Shown piece after piece: positions 18,461-28,259 of a DNA stretch of 64,000 nt. The notes beneath the pieces are model-generated. The model was not told where the DNA came from. It worked only from the letters and a program-made list of their open reading frames with translations, and ran no database searches. Where the stretch lies: positions 1 through 64,000 of the forward strand of contig JAUNTZ010000002.1 in NCBI GenBank assembly GCA_030538425.1, given 5' to 3'. The DNA comes from Paracoccus sp. (in: a-proteobacteria) (lineage in GTDB: Bacteria; Pseudomonadota; Alphaproteobacteria; Rhodobacterales; Rhodobacteraceae). Each line of letters starts with the position of its first letter. Within the stretch, counting starts at the first letter, position 1. The translations under genes were made by a program, and so were the position numbers.

Positions 18461-19239
18461 GGCTTGGGCTCCGACAGGGTGAGGGGCGCGCCGGTCTTGA
18501 TCCGGCCCGGCGTCAGGATCTCGGCATAGATGCCGAACTGGCGATGGCCCATCAGATCTTGCAGCAATGCGGGCATATCGCAATCGCGCTGCCCGCTTTC
18601 GGTCGAGGCACTTGTCGCGGCGCAGCGGGTGATCTGGTCCTGAACGCGCATCCGCACCGCGCCGATGCTGATCTCTTGGCCGATCAACTCACGCTCGGCC
18701 CATGGGGCCAGCCCCTCGATCCAGAGATTGCCGCGCCATCGGTCCATGCCAAATGCCTGCCCCGCGCGGGCCTCCAGATCGCGCAGACTGTCAAGCGACA
18801 GGATCGAGACCACGGCCCGCGCGTCATCGGCCAAAGGCGCGGGGCCGCGAACAAGCGCAAGCGGCGCGGGGTGGCCTTCAGGCAAGAGTCCGGCCAGCCA
18901 GTCCAGCAAGGGGCGGCTGTCGTCGCGTTCGGGATCAAGGCTGACCGAGCCGTGACCCGGATGGCGCAGCGCCAGCCGGTCGCCCTGCATCCCGCCCGAA
19001 ACCGCCTGAAGCGCAGGGGCCGCAGCACCGCGCAAAAAGAACTTTTTCGGCAGCCATCGCGCAAGCGGCGCGGGCCCCGTGGCGGCTGGCGCAATCAAAT
19101 GCGCGCGCCCCGCCTCATGCAGGATGGCATAGCGGCGATCCGCCTCGATGATCTGACCGGGCGCCAGATCCGCGTCCTCCAACCGCTCGCGCCCAAGCGA
19201 CTTGAGAGGATAGCGAAAAATCGCCGCCAGCTCAGCCAT
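18457..19239 (-). CDS. MOSC domain-containing protein
   Basis: 260-aa protein with an N-terminal beta-barrel (MOSC_N-like, residues about 1-110, starting with AAIFRYPLKSLGRE) and a MOSC domain with RWRGNLWIEGLAPWAE and the conserved-cysteine segment ITRCAATSAS. MOSC proteins handle sulfur or molybdenum-cofactor chemistry, as in molybdenum cofactor sulfurase and YcbX-like N-hydroxylated base detoxification. The start overlaps the yidC stop by one base. Function here is not more closely defined. Confidence 0.85.
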   Translation of the reverse strand: MAELAAIFRYPLKSLGRERLEDADLAPGQIIEADRRYAILHEAGRAHLIAPAATGPAPLARWLPKKFFLRGAAAPALQAVSGGMQGDRLALRHPGHGSVSLDPERDDSRPLLDWLAGLLPEGHPAPLALVRGPAPLADDARAVVSILSLDSLRDLEARAGQAFGMDRWRGNLWIEGLAPWAERELIGQEISIGAVRMRVQDQITRCAATSASTESGQRDCDMPALLQDLMGHRQFGIYAEILTPGRIKTGAPLTLSEPKP

Positions 19240-21239
19240 CAGCGCCGCTTTTTACGGGATTTCCGGCTGCCACCCTGCGCGGGGGCGGTCGGGCCGGACG
19301 TTTCGACCGTGGCCGTATCGACCGTGGGCGTCGTGCCCTCAACCGGGGTGGCGGCGGTCTGCGCAGGTTCAGCAGGCTTGGCCACGGCTTTTGGCTTTTT
19401 GGCGGTCGGCGTCTTGCCGCGGATATTGCCCAACAGATCGGGCCGCGCCCCATGCGCCGACATAATCGCATATTGCTGGGCGATGGTGATCACGTTGTTC
19501 GCGATCCAGTAAAGCACCAGACCCGAGGCAAAACCGCCCAGAACAAACATGAAAACCCAGGGCATCCAGGCAAAGATCATCTTTTGCGTGGGGTCCGTGG
19601 GCGCCGGGTTCAGCTTTTGCTGAAGCCACATGGTGATCCCCAGCACAATCGCCATGATCGACAGCGAGATGAGACCGATCATCGAATCGCGGGCCGGCGC
19701 TGCATAGGGCAACAGGCCGAACAGGTTCAGGATCGACGAGGGGTCGGGCGCGGACAGGTCGCGGATCCAGCCGATCCAGGGCGCGTGGCGCAGCTCAATG
19801 GTGACGAAAATCACCTTATAAAGCGCGAAAAAGATCGGGATTTGCAGCAGAATGGGCAGGCAGCCCGCCGCCGGGTTGACCTTTTCGCGCTTGTAAAGCG
19901 CCATCACCTCTTGCTGGAACTTCATCCGGTCGTCGCCGGTGCGTTCCTTGATCGCCTCCATCTCGGGCTGGAGTTCTTTCATCCGCGCCATCGAGATGTA
20001 GGATTTGCGCGCCAGCGGGAAGACAAGCGCCTTGAGGATCACGGTCAGCGCGATGATCGCCCAGCCCATATTGCCGATGATCCCGTGCAGCCAGTGCAGC
20101 AGCCGGAAGATCGGTTTGGTCAGGAAATGCAGCCAGCCCCAGTCGATCGAATCGACAAAACGCTGAATGCCGGGGTCCTCCTGATAGGCGCGGATGACCT
20201 CCCATTCCTTGGCGCCGGCGAACAGATAGCTGCTGGCGCTATGGGTGGTGCCGGGCGCGATAGAGGTGACCGGCATCCGCGCCTCAGTCTGATAGATATC
20301 CTGCGCCTCATTGTATTTCACGACGGCCTGAAATGCCTGTCCCGGCATGGGCGCGAGGGTGGCCATCCAATATTTGTCGGTAAAGCCGACCCAGCCGTTT
20401 TCCGCGACGTTCACGATATTCGCGCGGCCCTCGCCCGGCACGACATCAGTGCGGGCCATGTTCTTGTAGCTTTCCTCCAGCAATTTGCCGTCGGTCATGC
20501 CGACCGCGCCCTCATGGAGGATGAAAAAGTTCTGCGTATCGGGGCGGCCATGGCGGGCGATGATGCCGTAAGGGGCGGCCGCAAAAGCGGTGGCGGCGTT
20601 GTTTTCAACCGATTGCGTGATGGTGAACAGGAACCGCTCATCCACCGCGATGCTGCGGCGAAAGATCTGGCCCTGACCGTTGTTCCAGACCAGCGTGACC
20701 GGGGTTTCAGGGGTCAGAACCTCGCCCGATTCCACATTCCAGATCGTGTTCGGGCCGGGAAGGGCCGCCGGATCGGTGCCGACCGCAGGTTGCCAGCCAT
20801 AAAAGGCGTAATAGGGTTTGACCGGCACAAGGGCGGTTTCACCCGACGGCGCGAGCGCCGTGCCGGTCTGTTCGGGGATAAGCTCATGTGAATCGACCGG
20901 GGCCAGCAGGCGAACCGCGGGCGAGTTTTCGTCCAGCGTTTCGTGATATTGGGTCAGCAACAGATCGTCGATCCGACCGCCCGCAAGTGACAGCGAGCCT
21001 GACAGAGAACCGCTTGCAATCGGGATGCGTGCAGCTTGCGGCGTGGGGGCGGCGGTGCCGGTCGCGCCTGCGACGGCCTCGCCAGTTGGGCCGGGCGTGG
21101 CAAGGCCGGGGGCGGGTTCGGTCGCGGCGATCTGTTCTGCGGGCTCAGGCGGGGTCGGTGCGAAGAAGGTGGACCAGCCGACGATGACCAGCATCGAAAG
21201 CAGCAATGCGAGGATCAGATTGCGGTTGTCGTCATTCAT
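19239..21239 (-). CDS. yidC: Membrane protein insertase YidC
   Basis: 666-aa Oxa1-family insertase of the inner membrane. An N-terminal anchor (NLILALLLSMLVIVGWSTFF) precedes a large periplasmic beta domain, then the conserved core of five membrane segments with ARMKELQPEMEAIKER and the coiled region, and a C-terminal tail rich in Lys, Pro, Ala, Thr ending SRKSRKKRR. The Pro/Thr tail of about 70 residues is longer than usual. Lies downstream of rpmH-rnpA-yidD-ttcA, the usual alphaproteobacterial neighbourhood, separated by the EAL gene. Confidence 0.96.
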   Translation of the reverse strand: MNDDNRNLILALLLSMLVIVGWSTFFAPTPPEPAEQIAATEPAPGLATPGPTGEAVAGATGTAAPTPQAARIPIASGSLSGSLSLAGGRIDDLLLTQYHETLDENSPAVRLLAPVDSHELIPEQTGTALAPSGETALVPVKPYYAFYGWQPAVGTDPAALPGPNTIWNVESGEVLTPETPVTLVWNNGQGQIFRRSIAVDERFLFTITQSVENNAATAFAAAPYGIIARHGRPDTQNFFILHEGAVGMTDGKLLEESYKNMARTDVVPGEGRANIVNVAENGWVGFTDKYWMATLAPMPGQAFQAVVKYNEAQDIYQTEARMPVTSIAPGTTHSASSYLFAGAKEWEVIRAYQEDPGIQRFVDSIDWGWLHFLTKPIFRLLHWLHGIIGNMGWAIIALTVILKALVFPLARKSYISMARMKELQPEMEAIKERTGDDRMKFQQEVMALYKREKVNPAAGCLPILLQIPIFFALYKVIFVTIELRHAPWIGWIRDLSAPDPSSILNLFGLLPYAAPARDSMIGLISLSIMAIVLGITMWLQQKLNPAPTDPTQKMIFAWMPWVFMFVLGGFASGLVLYWIANNVITIAQQYAIMSAHGARPDLLGNIRGKTPTAKKPKAVAKPAEPAQTAATPVEGTTPTVDTATVETSGPTAPAQGGSRKSRKKRR

Positions 21240-21363
21240 TCCGTCACCAACTCAGCCTTTCGGATTCACGCGCCGGTTCAATAGAACGGCCAGCCAAAGG
21301 TCAAGGCGATTCCCACCTCTGGCGGCTATTTCGCGCGGCCTCGCGTGAAAACAGGGATGACAA

Positions 21364-22212
21364 TCATGCGACGGCGCTTGATTGCGCCAGGTCGGTTGTG
21401 CCTTGGCCCCCTTGGTCGGTCAGTTGCGTCAACAATTCCTCCAGAGTGATCGGTTCGGCGACCGCCGCGCCCTCGGCCATGTCGCAACCGATCTGTGCAA
21501 GCCAGCCATGATCGGCGACGGCATCGACGCCGCTTGCCAATGTGGGAAGGCCGAGATGGTCGGCCAAGGCGATCATCGCCAGAATCAGCCGGGATTGTTC
21601 CTGCCGGTTATGGCTGCCGCGGCACAGCTCTGGCTCAATCCGCAGGCGGCGGGAAGCGCGATGGGCAATTTCGGTGAGCCCCTTATGGGTCGGGGTCAAG
21701 ATGTCGAGATCAAGGCCGCAGCCCGCCGCAGCCAGTCTTGACAGGTTATCGCGAAGGGGCGCGGCATCGAGGCCGGGATCGTCGCCTGCGATCATCTCGA
21801 ACAGCAGTCGGCCCGGCGACACGTCCAGCCGGTCACATTCCCATAGCACAAGATCGGCAAAGTCGCGCCGCAGCATGGCCGACCATGGCAGGCGCATCGC
21901 CACCTGCATCTTGTCATGGCCCGTATCGGCCAGCCGCCGCAGCGCCGCCGCGGCCTGTCGCATCAAAAAATCCGCCTGAGCTGCGTTCAGCGAAGCCGCA
22001 TCGCGGTCAGGCGCAAAGATCTCAACCCCCACGATCCGGCCGCTGTGACAACATATCTGCGACAGAAAGGCCGCAGCCGCAGGGGCGCGCGACAGTCCGG
22101 CCGTCCCTTCGCATCCCTTCGCCTGCCGTAATGGTGGCGGCGCCCGCCTGTGGTCCTGCGGGCCCGAAAGCCATAGGCGCAGTGCAGTTATCCAAGCCCA
22201 AAACCTGATCAT
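21364..22212 (-). CDS. Degenerate EAL-domain protein
   Basis: 282-aa protein whose residues about 60-265 align with the EAL cyclic-di-GMP phosphodiesterase fold: VEIFA replaces EAL, LDLDILTPTHKG replaces the DDFG region, RRLRIEPELCRG stands where catalytic domains have KIDRSFV, and PTLASGVDAVAD stands for VAEGVET. Most metal-binding acidic residues are therefore missing, which argues against catalysis and for a binding or regulatory role. The N-terminus is hydrophobic (FWAWITALRLWL), a possible membrane anchor. It interrupts the ttcA-yidC neighbourhood. Confidence 0.7.
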   Translation of the reverse strand: MIRFWAWITALRLWLSGPQDHRRAPPPLRQAKGCEGTAGLSRAPAAAAFLSQICCHSGRIVGVEIFAPDRDAASLNAAQADFLMRQAAAALRRLADTGHDKMQVAMRLPWSAMLRRDFADLVLWECDRLDVSPGRLLFEMIAGDDPGLDAAPLRDNLSRLAAAGCGLDLDILTPTHKGLTEIAHRASRRLRIEPELCRGSHNRQEQSRLILAMIALADHLGLPTLASGVDAVADHGWLAQIGCDMAEGAAVAEPITLEELLTQLTDQGGQGTTDLAQSSAVA

Positions 22213-22273
22213 TGCATCCCCGATTCGTTCAGACCCATCAGGTGCAATCTACGAAAGTTTTCTTTTTGTTCCG

Positions 22274-23155
22274 TTAAAATCCGCGCAGCTGAGGAATTTC
22301 TTTATCTAAAATTTTATCTTCTTTCGGCTCGGTCTCTGGCCAAAGCGACATGAAATCAAAGAGTTGCGGATCGGCCAAATGGGACGGGCGCACATTCATC
22401 AAGGCGCGGAACATCACCTGCCGGCGACCGGGGCTGCGGGCCTCCCACTCGTCCAGAAGCCGCTTGACCTGCGCGCGCTGAAGCCCTTCCTGACTGCCGC
22501 AGAGGTCGCAGGGGATGATCGGATAATCCATCGCACGCGCGAAACGCGCGCAATCGGCCTCGGATATATAGGCCAGCGGGCGCAGCACCGTCAGGTCTTT
22601 TTCCTCATTCAACAGCTTGGGAGGCATGGTTGCCAGCCTGCCGCCGTGGAACAGGTTCATGAAAAATGTCTCTAGAATATCGTCGCGGTGATGGCCCAGA
22701 ACGACCGCCGAGCAGCCCTCTTCGCGGGCGATCCGGTAGAGGTTGCCGCGCCGCAGACGCGAACAGAGGCTGCACATGGTGCCGCCCGGCGCAATCTTGT
22801 CCACCACCACCGAATAGGTGTCCTGATATTCGATTCGGTGCGTAACCTGCCGTTCTAAAAGGAATTTCGGCAAGACCGTGGCGGGGAATCCTGGCTGGCC
22901 CTGATCGAGGTTGCAGGCCAGCAGCTCAACCGGCAGCAGGCCGCGCCATTGGAGTTCATGCAGCACCGCCAACAGCGTGTAGCTGTCCTTGCCGCCCGAC
23001 AGGCAGATCAGCCAGCGGTCGCCGGGGCGGATCATGCCGAAATCCTCGATGGCGGCGCGGGTGTCGCGGACAAGGCGCTTGCGCAGCTTGCGGAACTCGG
23101 TCGTGGTGGGGGCGCCGTGGAACAGCGGGTGGATCTCGGACGTCGGTTCTGACAT
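22274..23155 (-). CDS. ttcA: tRNA 2-thiocytidine(32) synthetase TtcA
   Basis: 293-aa PP-loop ATPase that thiolates cytidine 32 in some tRNAs using an iron-sulfur cluster. The PP-loop [11 protein letters not shown] is near residue 50, cluster cysteines are in [10 protein letters not shown] and CDLCGSQEG. The start at 23155 (MSEPTSEI) is preferred because GGGG lies at proper distance; an ATG six bases upstream is possible. It is 12 bases downstream of a 30-codon ORF that overlaps yidD. The Asp/Lys-rich tail [16 protein letters not shown] is A+T-rich. Confidence 0.92.
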   Translation of the reverse strand: MSEPTSEIHPLFHGAPTTTEFRKLRKRLVRDTRAAIEDFGMIRPGDRWLICLSGGKDSYTLLAVLHELQWRGLLPVELLACNLDQGQPGFPATVLPKFLLERQVTHRIEYQDTYSVVVDKIAPGGTMCSLCSRLRRGNLYRIAREEGCSAVVLGHHRDDILETFFMNLFHGGRLATMPPKLLNEEKDLTVLRPLAYISEADCARFARAMDYPIIPCDLCGSQEGLQRAQVKRLLDEWEARSPGRRQVMFRALMNVRPSHLADPQLFDFMSLWPETEPKEDKILDKEIPQLRGF

Positions 23156-23167
23156 GAACATCCCCGG

Positions 23168-23260
23168 TCAAGTCATTGAAAACAAATAGCTGAACATCGC
23201 AATCAAGGCGATTGCGGCAGCCACGGTCAGGGCCAGACCAAGCAGGACGCGCCTATTCAT
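23168..23260 (-). CDS. Small single-pass membrane protein (30 aa), hypothetical
   Basis: A 30-codon ORF between yidD and ttcA: basic start MNRRVLLG, then a hydrophobic stretch rich in Ala, Leu and Ile (about residues 5-25), ending SYLFSMT. Its ATG overlaps the yidD stop in a TGATG arrangement, and its stop lies 12 bases before the ttcA start, so it fits the coupled operon well. No family is recognised. The translational coupling and the classic one-helix profile are the only evidence that it is expressed. Confidence 0.55.
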   Translation of the reverse strand: MNRRVLLGLALTVAAAIALIAMFSYLFSMT

Positions 23261-23499
23261 CACACCTGCTCATCACGCGGGCCCGGAACCGGATCATAGC
23301 CATCGCCGCCCCACGGGTGGCAGCGCCCGATCCGCCGCATCGTCAGCCATATCCCCTTGAAAGCGCCGTGTTTTTCCAGAGACTCAAGCGCATAGGCCGA
23401 ACAGGTCGGCTGAAAGCGGCAGCCATGGCCGACCCAGGGGCTGAAAAACAGCCGATAGGCCCGCACCGGCAGGGCGGCGAGATGGGCAAGCGGGCTCAT
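23260..23499 (-). CDS. yidD: Membrane protein insertion efficiency factor YidD
   Basis: 79-aa protein that aids YidC-dependent membrane insertion. The family core [25 protein letters not shown] (two short parts of it suffice: FFSPW and [11 protein letters not shown]) and the downstream [17 protein letters not shown] are unmistakable. The start overlaps the rnpA stop by four bases (ATGA) and the stop overlaps the small membrane ORF. Length is typical. Confidence 0.94.
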   Translation of the reverse strand: MSPLAHLAALPVRAYRLFFSPWVGHGCRFQPTCSAYALESLEKHGAFKGIWLTMRRIGRCHPWGGDGYDPVPGPRDEQV

Positions 23500-23918
23500 C
23501 CGCGCACCTTGTGGATGCGCCGCAGAGCAGCTTCAAGATCGGCCCGCATCTGGCTGAAATCATGCGATATTGTTGCCTCGGGGCGGCCGACCAGAACGTA
23601 GTCCCAGCCGGGCCGGCCCAGATCGGGCAGGGTGGCGCGGGCGATCTCACGCAACCGGCGCTTGGCGCGGTTGCGGGTGACCGCGTTGCCCAGTTTTTTT
23701 GAGCAGGTGAAGCCGACCCGAACCGCCGTGCCCGCCTCATCACCGTCGCGCCGCCGGGCTTGCAGCAGAAAACCCGGCATGCCTTGGCGCAAGGCCTTGG
23801 ATGCGCGCAGAAAATCGGCCCGCACCCGCAGCGTCTCGACCGGCGCAGATACGCGAAAAACCGCCCCTTCCGGCGCATCGGGCTGATCATCAGCACTTTG
23901 CGGGGAAACAGGCGGCAT
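23496..23918 (-). CDS. rnpA: Ribonuclease P protein component
   Basis: 140-aa basic protein cofactor of RNase P, which trims 5' leaders from pre-tRNAs; its RNA partner rnpB is also in this window at 56.1 kb. The RNR motif region [15 protein letters not shown] near residue 80 is diagnostic, as is [13 protein letters not shown] before it. The first 28 residues form an extension with acidic character. It follows rpmH by 44 bases and overlaps yidD. Confidence 0.93.
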   Translation of the reverse strand: MPPVSPQSADDQPDAPEGAVFRVSAPVETLRVRADFLRASKALRQGMPGFLLQARRRDGDEAGTAVRVGFTCSKKLGNAVTRNRAKRRLREIARATLPDLGRPGWDYVLVGRPEATISHDFSQMRADLEAALRRIHKVRG

Positions 23919-23962
23919 TCGGGCCTCACTCCGGGGCGCAAAAGGCCCCGATTTGCGGCGAA

Positions 23963-24100
23963 TTATGCCGAAAGACGCTTGCGACCCTTGGCGCGGCGGG
24001 CGTTCAGAACGCGACGGCCGCCTTTGGTGGCCATGCGCGCACGGAAGCCGTGGCGGCGGGCGCGAACGAGGTTCGACGGCTGGAACGTGCGCTTCGTCAT
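23963..24100 (-). CDS. rpmH: 50S ribosomal protein L34
   Basis: 45-aa highly basic protein. [19 protein letters not shown] and [16 protein letters not shown] are the family sequence almost unchanged. The ATG at 24100 follows a GGAG-like site; longer in-frame starts upstream add residues of no L34 character. It heads the rpmH-rnpA-yidD operon and is divergent from the histidine kinase, the two starts being about 208 bases apart. Confidence 0.96.
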   Translation of the reverse strand: MTKRTFQPSNLVRARRHGFRARMATKGGRRVLNARRAKGRKRLSA

Positions 24101-24308
24101 CTCAGTCAACTCCGGTTTCTTGGCGCGGAAGGTCTGGGGCCACGGCGTCAATGCGCCACCCCACGCGACCGCGTGGTTTTGTTCGAAGCCCGTCAGATAG
24201 GGCAGAGCGCCGCCCAAGTCAACGCCAGATCGCCCCCTTCGCGCGGAAAATCGCGCCTTGCGGGCGCAACTGTTTGAGTTATGCGCCGTTATTGGATAAG
24301 ACGCCCAT

Positions 24309-25766
24309 ATGACAGTCGCGCAGCGCGACGAGAGTTTCGCCGAGAGTTTCAAGGCACCGATGTCGCTTAACAGCTTGTCCGGCCGATTTGCCCTTCTGAC
24401 CATCGTTTTCGTGGCGTTGGCCGAGTTGCTGATTCTGGTGCCCGTCGTCTCGAGCTTTCGGATTGATTACCTGCAAACGCGGCTTGAAAAGGCGCAGATT
24501 GCCTCGCTTGCGCTGCTGGCCACGGATGAAAGCATCGGGTTTGAGCTGGAGGCCGAGCTTCTGGACAATGCCGAGGTTTATAACGTCGTTCTGCGCCGCG
24601 ACGATGTGCGGCAGCTGGTGCTGTCCTCACCCTTGCCGGGCCCGATTGCGGCGACCTATGACCTGCGTGAGGAATGGGCGCTGAAAACCGTGCGTGACGC
24701 CGCCTGGCAGATGGCGCGCCCTCAGAATGAGATCATCCGGGTGATCGGCGCGCCGGTCAACCAGGCGGGCCAGCTGATCGAGATCACGCTGGACACCGCG
24801 CCCCTTCACGCCGCGATGATCGAGTTCGCGCTTCAGGTCCTGCTGGTGTCGGTGGTGCTGGTGGTGGTGACGGCGATCTTGCTCAATATCGTGGCGCAGC
24901 GGCTGATCCTCAAGCCGATGCGGCGCGTGATTAACCATATGGCGAGCTATGCTGCCGCGCCTGAGGATGCCCGCTCAATCATCACGCCTGACGCCCGCAT
25001 TTCCGAGTTGCGCGACGCGGAAGAGGCGCTTGCCTCGATGCAGACCAAGCTCACCTCTGCGCTCAAGCAGAAAGAGCGTCTGGCCGGTCTGGGGCAGGCG
25101 GTGGCCAAGATCAGCCATGATCTGCGCAATATCCTGACCACCAGTCAGATCTTTGCCGACCGGCTGGAGGAAAGCGCCGATCCGGCCGTGCGGCGTGCCG
25201 CGCCCAAGCTGGTGAACTCGATCAGCCGGGCGGTGAATCTGTGCGAAACCACGCTGGCTTTCGGCAAGGCCGAAGAGCCCCCGCCCACCTTGTCGCGTTT
25301 CCCGCTGCGGTCTCTGGTCGATGAGATCACCGAGGCCGAGACGCTGCTTTCCGAAGGCGGGATGGTCGAGTTCGTGACCGATATCAGCCCCAATCTGGTG
25401 ATCCGCGCGGATCGCGAACAGCTGCATCGTGTCCTCTCCAACCTGATTCGGAACGCCCGGCAGGCCATCGACGCCACCCGCCAGCCCGGCACGATTGAGG
25501 TCGCCGCGGGCGAACAGGATCGCGAATGGTGGATCCGGGTGGGCGATGACGGGCCGGGCCTGCCGCAAAAGGCGCGCGATTTCCTGTTCCAGCCCTTTAC
25601 CGGTGGCACCCGCAAGGGCGGCACCGGGCTGGGCCTTGCCATCGCCGCCGATCTGGTGCGCGGCCATGGCGGCAGGCTGGATCTGATGCGCAGCGACGAG
25701 AACGGCACCGAGTTCTGCCTGACCCTGCCGCGCGGCGCTTTGGGTGAGCATTTCGATGCGGACTAA
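24309..25766 (+). CDS. Membrane sensor histidine kinase
   Basis: 485-aa kinase with two membrane segments (about 24-46 and 180-205) around a ~130-residue periplasmic sensor, a HAMP-like linker ([14 protein letters not shown]), a dimerisation helix with the phospho-acceptor H270 in [11 protein letters not shown], and an ATPase domain with the N box [12 protein letters not shown]1 DDGPGLP and G2 [11 protein letters not shown]. No response regulator is adjacent, so the partner is elsewhere. Signal is unknown. Divergent from rpmH. Confidence 0.88.
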   Translation: MTVAQRDESFAESFKAPMSLNSLSGRFALLTIVFVALAELLILVPVVSSFRIDYLQTRLEKAQIASLALLATDESIGFELEAELLDNAEVYNVVLRRDDVRQLVLSSPLPGPIAATYDLREEWALKTVRDAAWQMARPQNEIIRVIGAPVNQAGQLIEITLDTAPLHAAMIEFALQVLLVSVVLVVVTAILLNIVAQRLILKPMRRVINHMASYAAAPEDARSIITPDARISELRDAEEALASMQTKLTSALKQKERLAGLGQAVAKISHDLRNILTTSQIFADRLEESADPAVRRAAPKLVNSISRAVNLCETTLAFGKAEEPPPTLSRFPLRSLVDEITEAETLLSEGGMVEFVTDISPNLVIRADREQLHRVLSNLIRNARQAIDATRQPGTIEVAAGEQDREWWIRVGDDGPGLPQKARDFLFQPFTGGTRKGGTGLGLAIAADLVRGHGGRLDLMRSDENGTEFCLTLPRGALGEHFDAD

Positions 25767-25858
25767 GCAGGGCGCCGGGATTTTTCATCTTTCTGACATT
25801 TTTCCGATTTTAGCCCTTGCGCCTCTTTGCCACTGTCTCTAGATACCCCTCTCACAGC

Positions 25859-25935
25859 GGACCCGTAGCTCAGCTGGATAGAGCACCAGACTACGAATCT
25901 GGGGGTCGGGCGTTCGAATCGCTCCGGGTCCGCCA
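25859..25935 (+). tRNA. tRNA-Arg (anticodon ACG)
   Basis: 77-nt cloverleaf with encoded CCA: acceptor GGACCCG/CGGGTCC, D arm GCTC/GAGC, anticodon stem CCAGA/TCTGG with loop CTACGAA (anticodon ACG), variable loop GGGTC, and T arm with TTCGAAT. The first A of ACG would be edited to inosine to read CGU, CGC and CGA. It stands alone between the histidine kinase and the DUF2955 gene. Confidence 0.95.
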
Positions 25936-25973
25936 TAAATTTCCAGACATATCAGCGGCTTATCGGCGCAATC

Positions 25974-27002
25974 TCACGCAGGTTGCGGCCTGTGGTGTTG
26001 TGACAGGCGCGCCCATAGATATTCCAGCAGCACAATCGCCAGCACCGCGCCCATCGCTCCGCCAAGGGTCAGCGCAATGCGTGAGATCGCCGCCTGCGCC
26101 GGTGAGGCCGAGGTCAGCGCGGTCGCCACGACGCCGAGCAGCACCGTCAAGCCGAACTGATAGACCAGAACCGGCGCGCGGCCATGGATCATCAGCCAGC
26201 CGAACACCACCCCCGAGATCGCGAAAATCGCCAGCAGCACCACGAACATTGGCACGGCGGTAAAAATCGCCAGTGCCAGACCGGCGCCAAGCACGCCCAG
26301 CAAGGTTCCGGCGCTGCGTTGGCGGGCCTCGGCGCGCATCTCGTTGGGCGAGGGAAAGACAAGCGGGAACAGCGCGGCAACCGCCAGCATCATGTCCTGC
26401 GCGGGCAGCACCGCATAAAGCCAGAAGCAAAACCCGGTCAGCACAATCGCCCTGATCACTGAACCGGGCAGCATATCCGGGCGCGGGGCGGTCACCTCAT
26501 CGAGATGGATCCGGCGCGTTTTCGGCGGCAGCAGCGCATAAAGCACGACCAGAACCGGCACCGCGAACAGCATCGCCGAGGTCAGCTCATCGCGCATGAT
26601 GTTGAGCATGGCGCGATGTTGCAGCGCCATGGTGGACAGCATCACTACGACAATGGTCAGCAACATGCCCGCCGGATTGCCGTTTCGGCGCGCAAGATGA
26701 ATCCCCCCAAGGTTGAGCGCAAAGGCCAGCAGAACCATCAGCCAGGGGATCTCTCGGGTCAGCGCAAAGACAAAGGACAAAGCCCATGCAATCAAGGGGA
26801 TAGCCAGTCCTGCCCCGATGATCTTGGCCGGGTTGAAGGCGCCTCTTTGGCCAAGCGCAATCCCGACCGGCAGCGCGATGGCAAGCGGTGGCATCTGCGG
26901 CGCGGTCAGCTGGGTCATCACCAACATGGCGGCGCAAAGCGCCCCGATGCGGGCCGGGAACAGCGGATCATCCTTGGCGCTTGGTCTGGGCGGAACATAC
27001 AT
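25974..27002 (-). CDS. DUF2955 / FUSC-like inner membrane protein
   Basis: 342-aa polytopic protein with about ten hydrophobic segments in two blocks (residues about 18-150 and 195-330) around a hydrophilic stretch PPKTRRIHLDEVTAPRPD. The architecture and the PLVFPSPNEMRAEARQR region fit the DUF2955 family, which resembles aromatic-acid exporter (FUSC) permeases. Its start lies 10 bases after the stop of an HlyD/EmrA-type adaptor, so the two probably form an efflux unit. Substrate unknown. Confidence 0.8.
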   Translation of the reverse strand: MYVPPRPSAKDDPLFPARIGALCAAMLVMTQLTAPQMPPLAIALPVGIALGQRGAFNPAKIIGAGLAIPLIAWALSFVFALTREIPWLMVLLAFALNLGGIHLARRNGNPAGMLLTIVVVMLSTMALQHRAMLNIMRDELTSAMLFAVPVLVVLYALLPPKTRRIHLDEVTAPRPDMLPGSVIRAIVLTGFCFWLYAVLPAQDMMLAVAALFPLVFPSPNEMRAEARQRSAGTLLGVLGAGLALAIFTAVPMFVVLLAIFAISGVVFGWLMIHGRAPVLVYQFGLTVLLGVVATALTSASPAQAAISRIALTLGGAMGAVLAIVLLEYLWARLSQHHRPQPA

Positions 27003-27011
27003 GGCGCGGGT

Positions 27012-28202
27012 TCAGTGAAGATAGCTGAGCCAGCTGCGCAGGCGCAAAAGCCCGCTTGCGATCGTGCCGACCAGGCCGCTTTGTTCGGGATAGATCACCA
27101 GATCGGCCTGCCCGCCGACGCGAACCGGCGATTGCTGATAGACCTCGCGCATGTCGAAATCGACGCGGACGGGCATCCTGCGGGCCGGCTCAAACCATTG
27201 CGAGGGCGCGGCATTGACCGGCAGGCCGCCCGCCTGCGACGGGCCTGCGGCGATCCCCCAGCCGATGCTGCCCACCGTGCCGGGAAAGATCCGGCCGGGC
27301 GCGGCATCAAAGCTGATCTCAACCCGGTCGCCGGGCTTGACGCCGCGAAGCTGGTTCTCACGCAGCTCGGCGGTGATCCAGACATCTTGCGAATCGATAT
27401 AGGTCAGCGCGGGCGAGCCGGTGCCGACGAACTGCCCGACCGCCAGATGAAGATTGGTCACCACCCCGCGCCCCGGCGCCATGACGGTGGTCGAGGCAAG
27501 GTCATATTCGGCCTGCTCAAGCCCCAGCCGCGCGCTGTCAAGCTGTGGGTTATGCTCGGCATCGCCCAGCTGGCGCTGCGCCGCCTCAGCCTGTGCGATG
27601 GTGGTTGCGAGCGAAGCCTCGGCGGCCTCCAGCTGGCTGGTCGCCTGATCGGCCTGCACGCGCGGCACGGTGCCACGCTCGGCCAGACGGCCCAGACGGT
27701 CGGCATCGGCGCGCAGCCGGTCCACATTGACGCGGGCCTGCGCGACCTGGGCCTGCGCGGCCTCGATCTGCGCGGTCGAGGCGCTAACCCCTTGGCCTGC
27801 CTCACGCAGACGGGCCTGCGCATTGGACACGGCCAGCTCATAGGGGCGGGAATCGATATGGAACAGGGCCGCGCCCGGCTCGACGATGGCGTTATCGGTG
27901 ACCAGAACCTCGGTCACGCGCCCGGCGACGCGCGGCGCGATCTGAATGACCTGAGCCGAGACCGTGGCGCGGCTGGTCGAGGGCGCGTAACGGTCCGAAA
28001 TCGCGCTCCAGGCGACAAGCCCAAGCGCGATGGCGGCGATGATGGCGGCCAGCCCAACAGCACTGCCTGCGGCGGGCGCGGGTTCGGGCGGCAGATCTTC
28101 GGCTTGCGCGGGCAGGGGGGCTTGCGCTTGCAACATCTCTGGCGCGGGCGGGCGGGCGTGCTCGGGGCGCTCGTCTGGCACAGTGCGGGGATCGTCGGTC
28201 AT
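27012..28202 (-). CDS. HlyD/EmrA-family membrane fusion protein
   Basis: 396-aa periplasmic adaptor: a Pro-rich cytosolic N-terminus, one membrane anchor (AAIIAAIALGLVAWSAISD, about 50-70), a biotinyl-lipoyl half motif VLVTDNAIVEPGAALFHIDSRPY, a long Ala/Gln/Arg-rich coiled-coil hairpin (about 125-235), and the second lipoyl half APGRGVVTNLHLAVGQFV. It is the adaptor for the DUF2955 permease 10 bases downstream. No outer-membrane TolC-like gene is near. Confidence 0.87.
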   Translation of the reverse strand: MTDDPRTVPDERPEHARPPAPEMLQAQAPLPAQAEDLPPEPAPAAGSAVGLAAIIAAIALGLVAWSAISDRYAPSTSRATVSAQVIQIAPRVAGRVTEVLVTDNAIVEPGAALFHIDSRPYELAVSNAQARLREAGQGVSASTAQIEAAQAQVAQARVNVDRLRADADRLGRLAERGTVPRVQADQATSQLEAAEASLATTIAQAEAAQRQLGDAEHNPQLDSARLGLEQAEYDLASTTVMAPGRGVVTNLHLAVGQFVGTGSPALTYIDSQDVWITAELRENQLRGVKPGDRVEISFDAAPGRIFPGTVGSIGWGIAAGPSQAGGLPVNAAPSQWFEPARRMPVRVDFDMREVYQQSPVRVGGQADLVIYPEQSGLVGTIASGLLRLRSWLSYLH

Positions 28203-28259
28203 CGGATGCGCTCCATTCTACAAATCCGGCTTTTGCCTGACTGCTTCGGGCGTTTATTG

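Noticed and set aside
25859-25973. tRNA-Arg 3' end as a possible integration (att) site
   Set aside because: No repeat of the tRNA 3' end was seen downstream and there is no integrase gene in the window.
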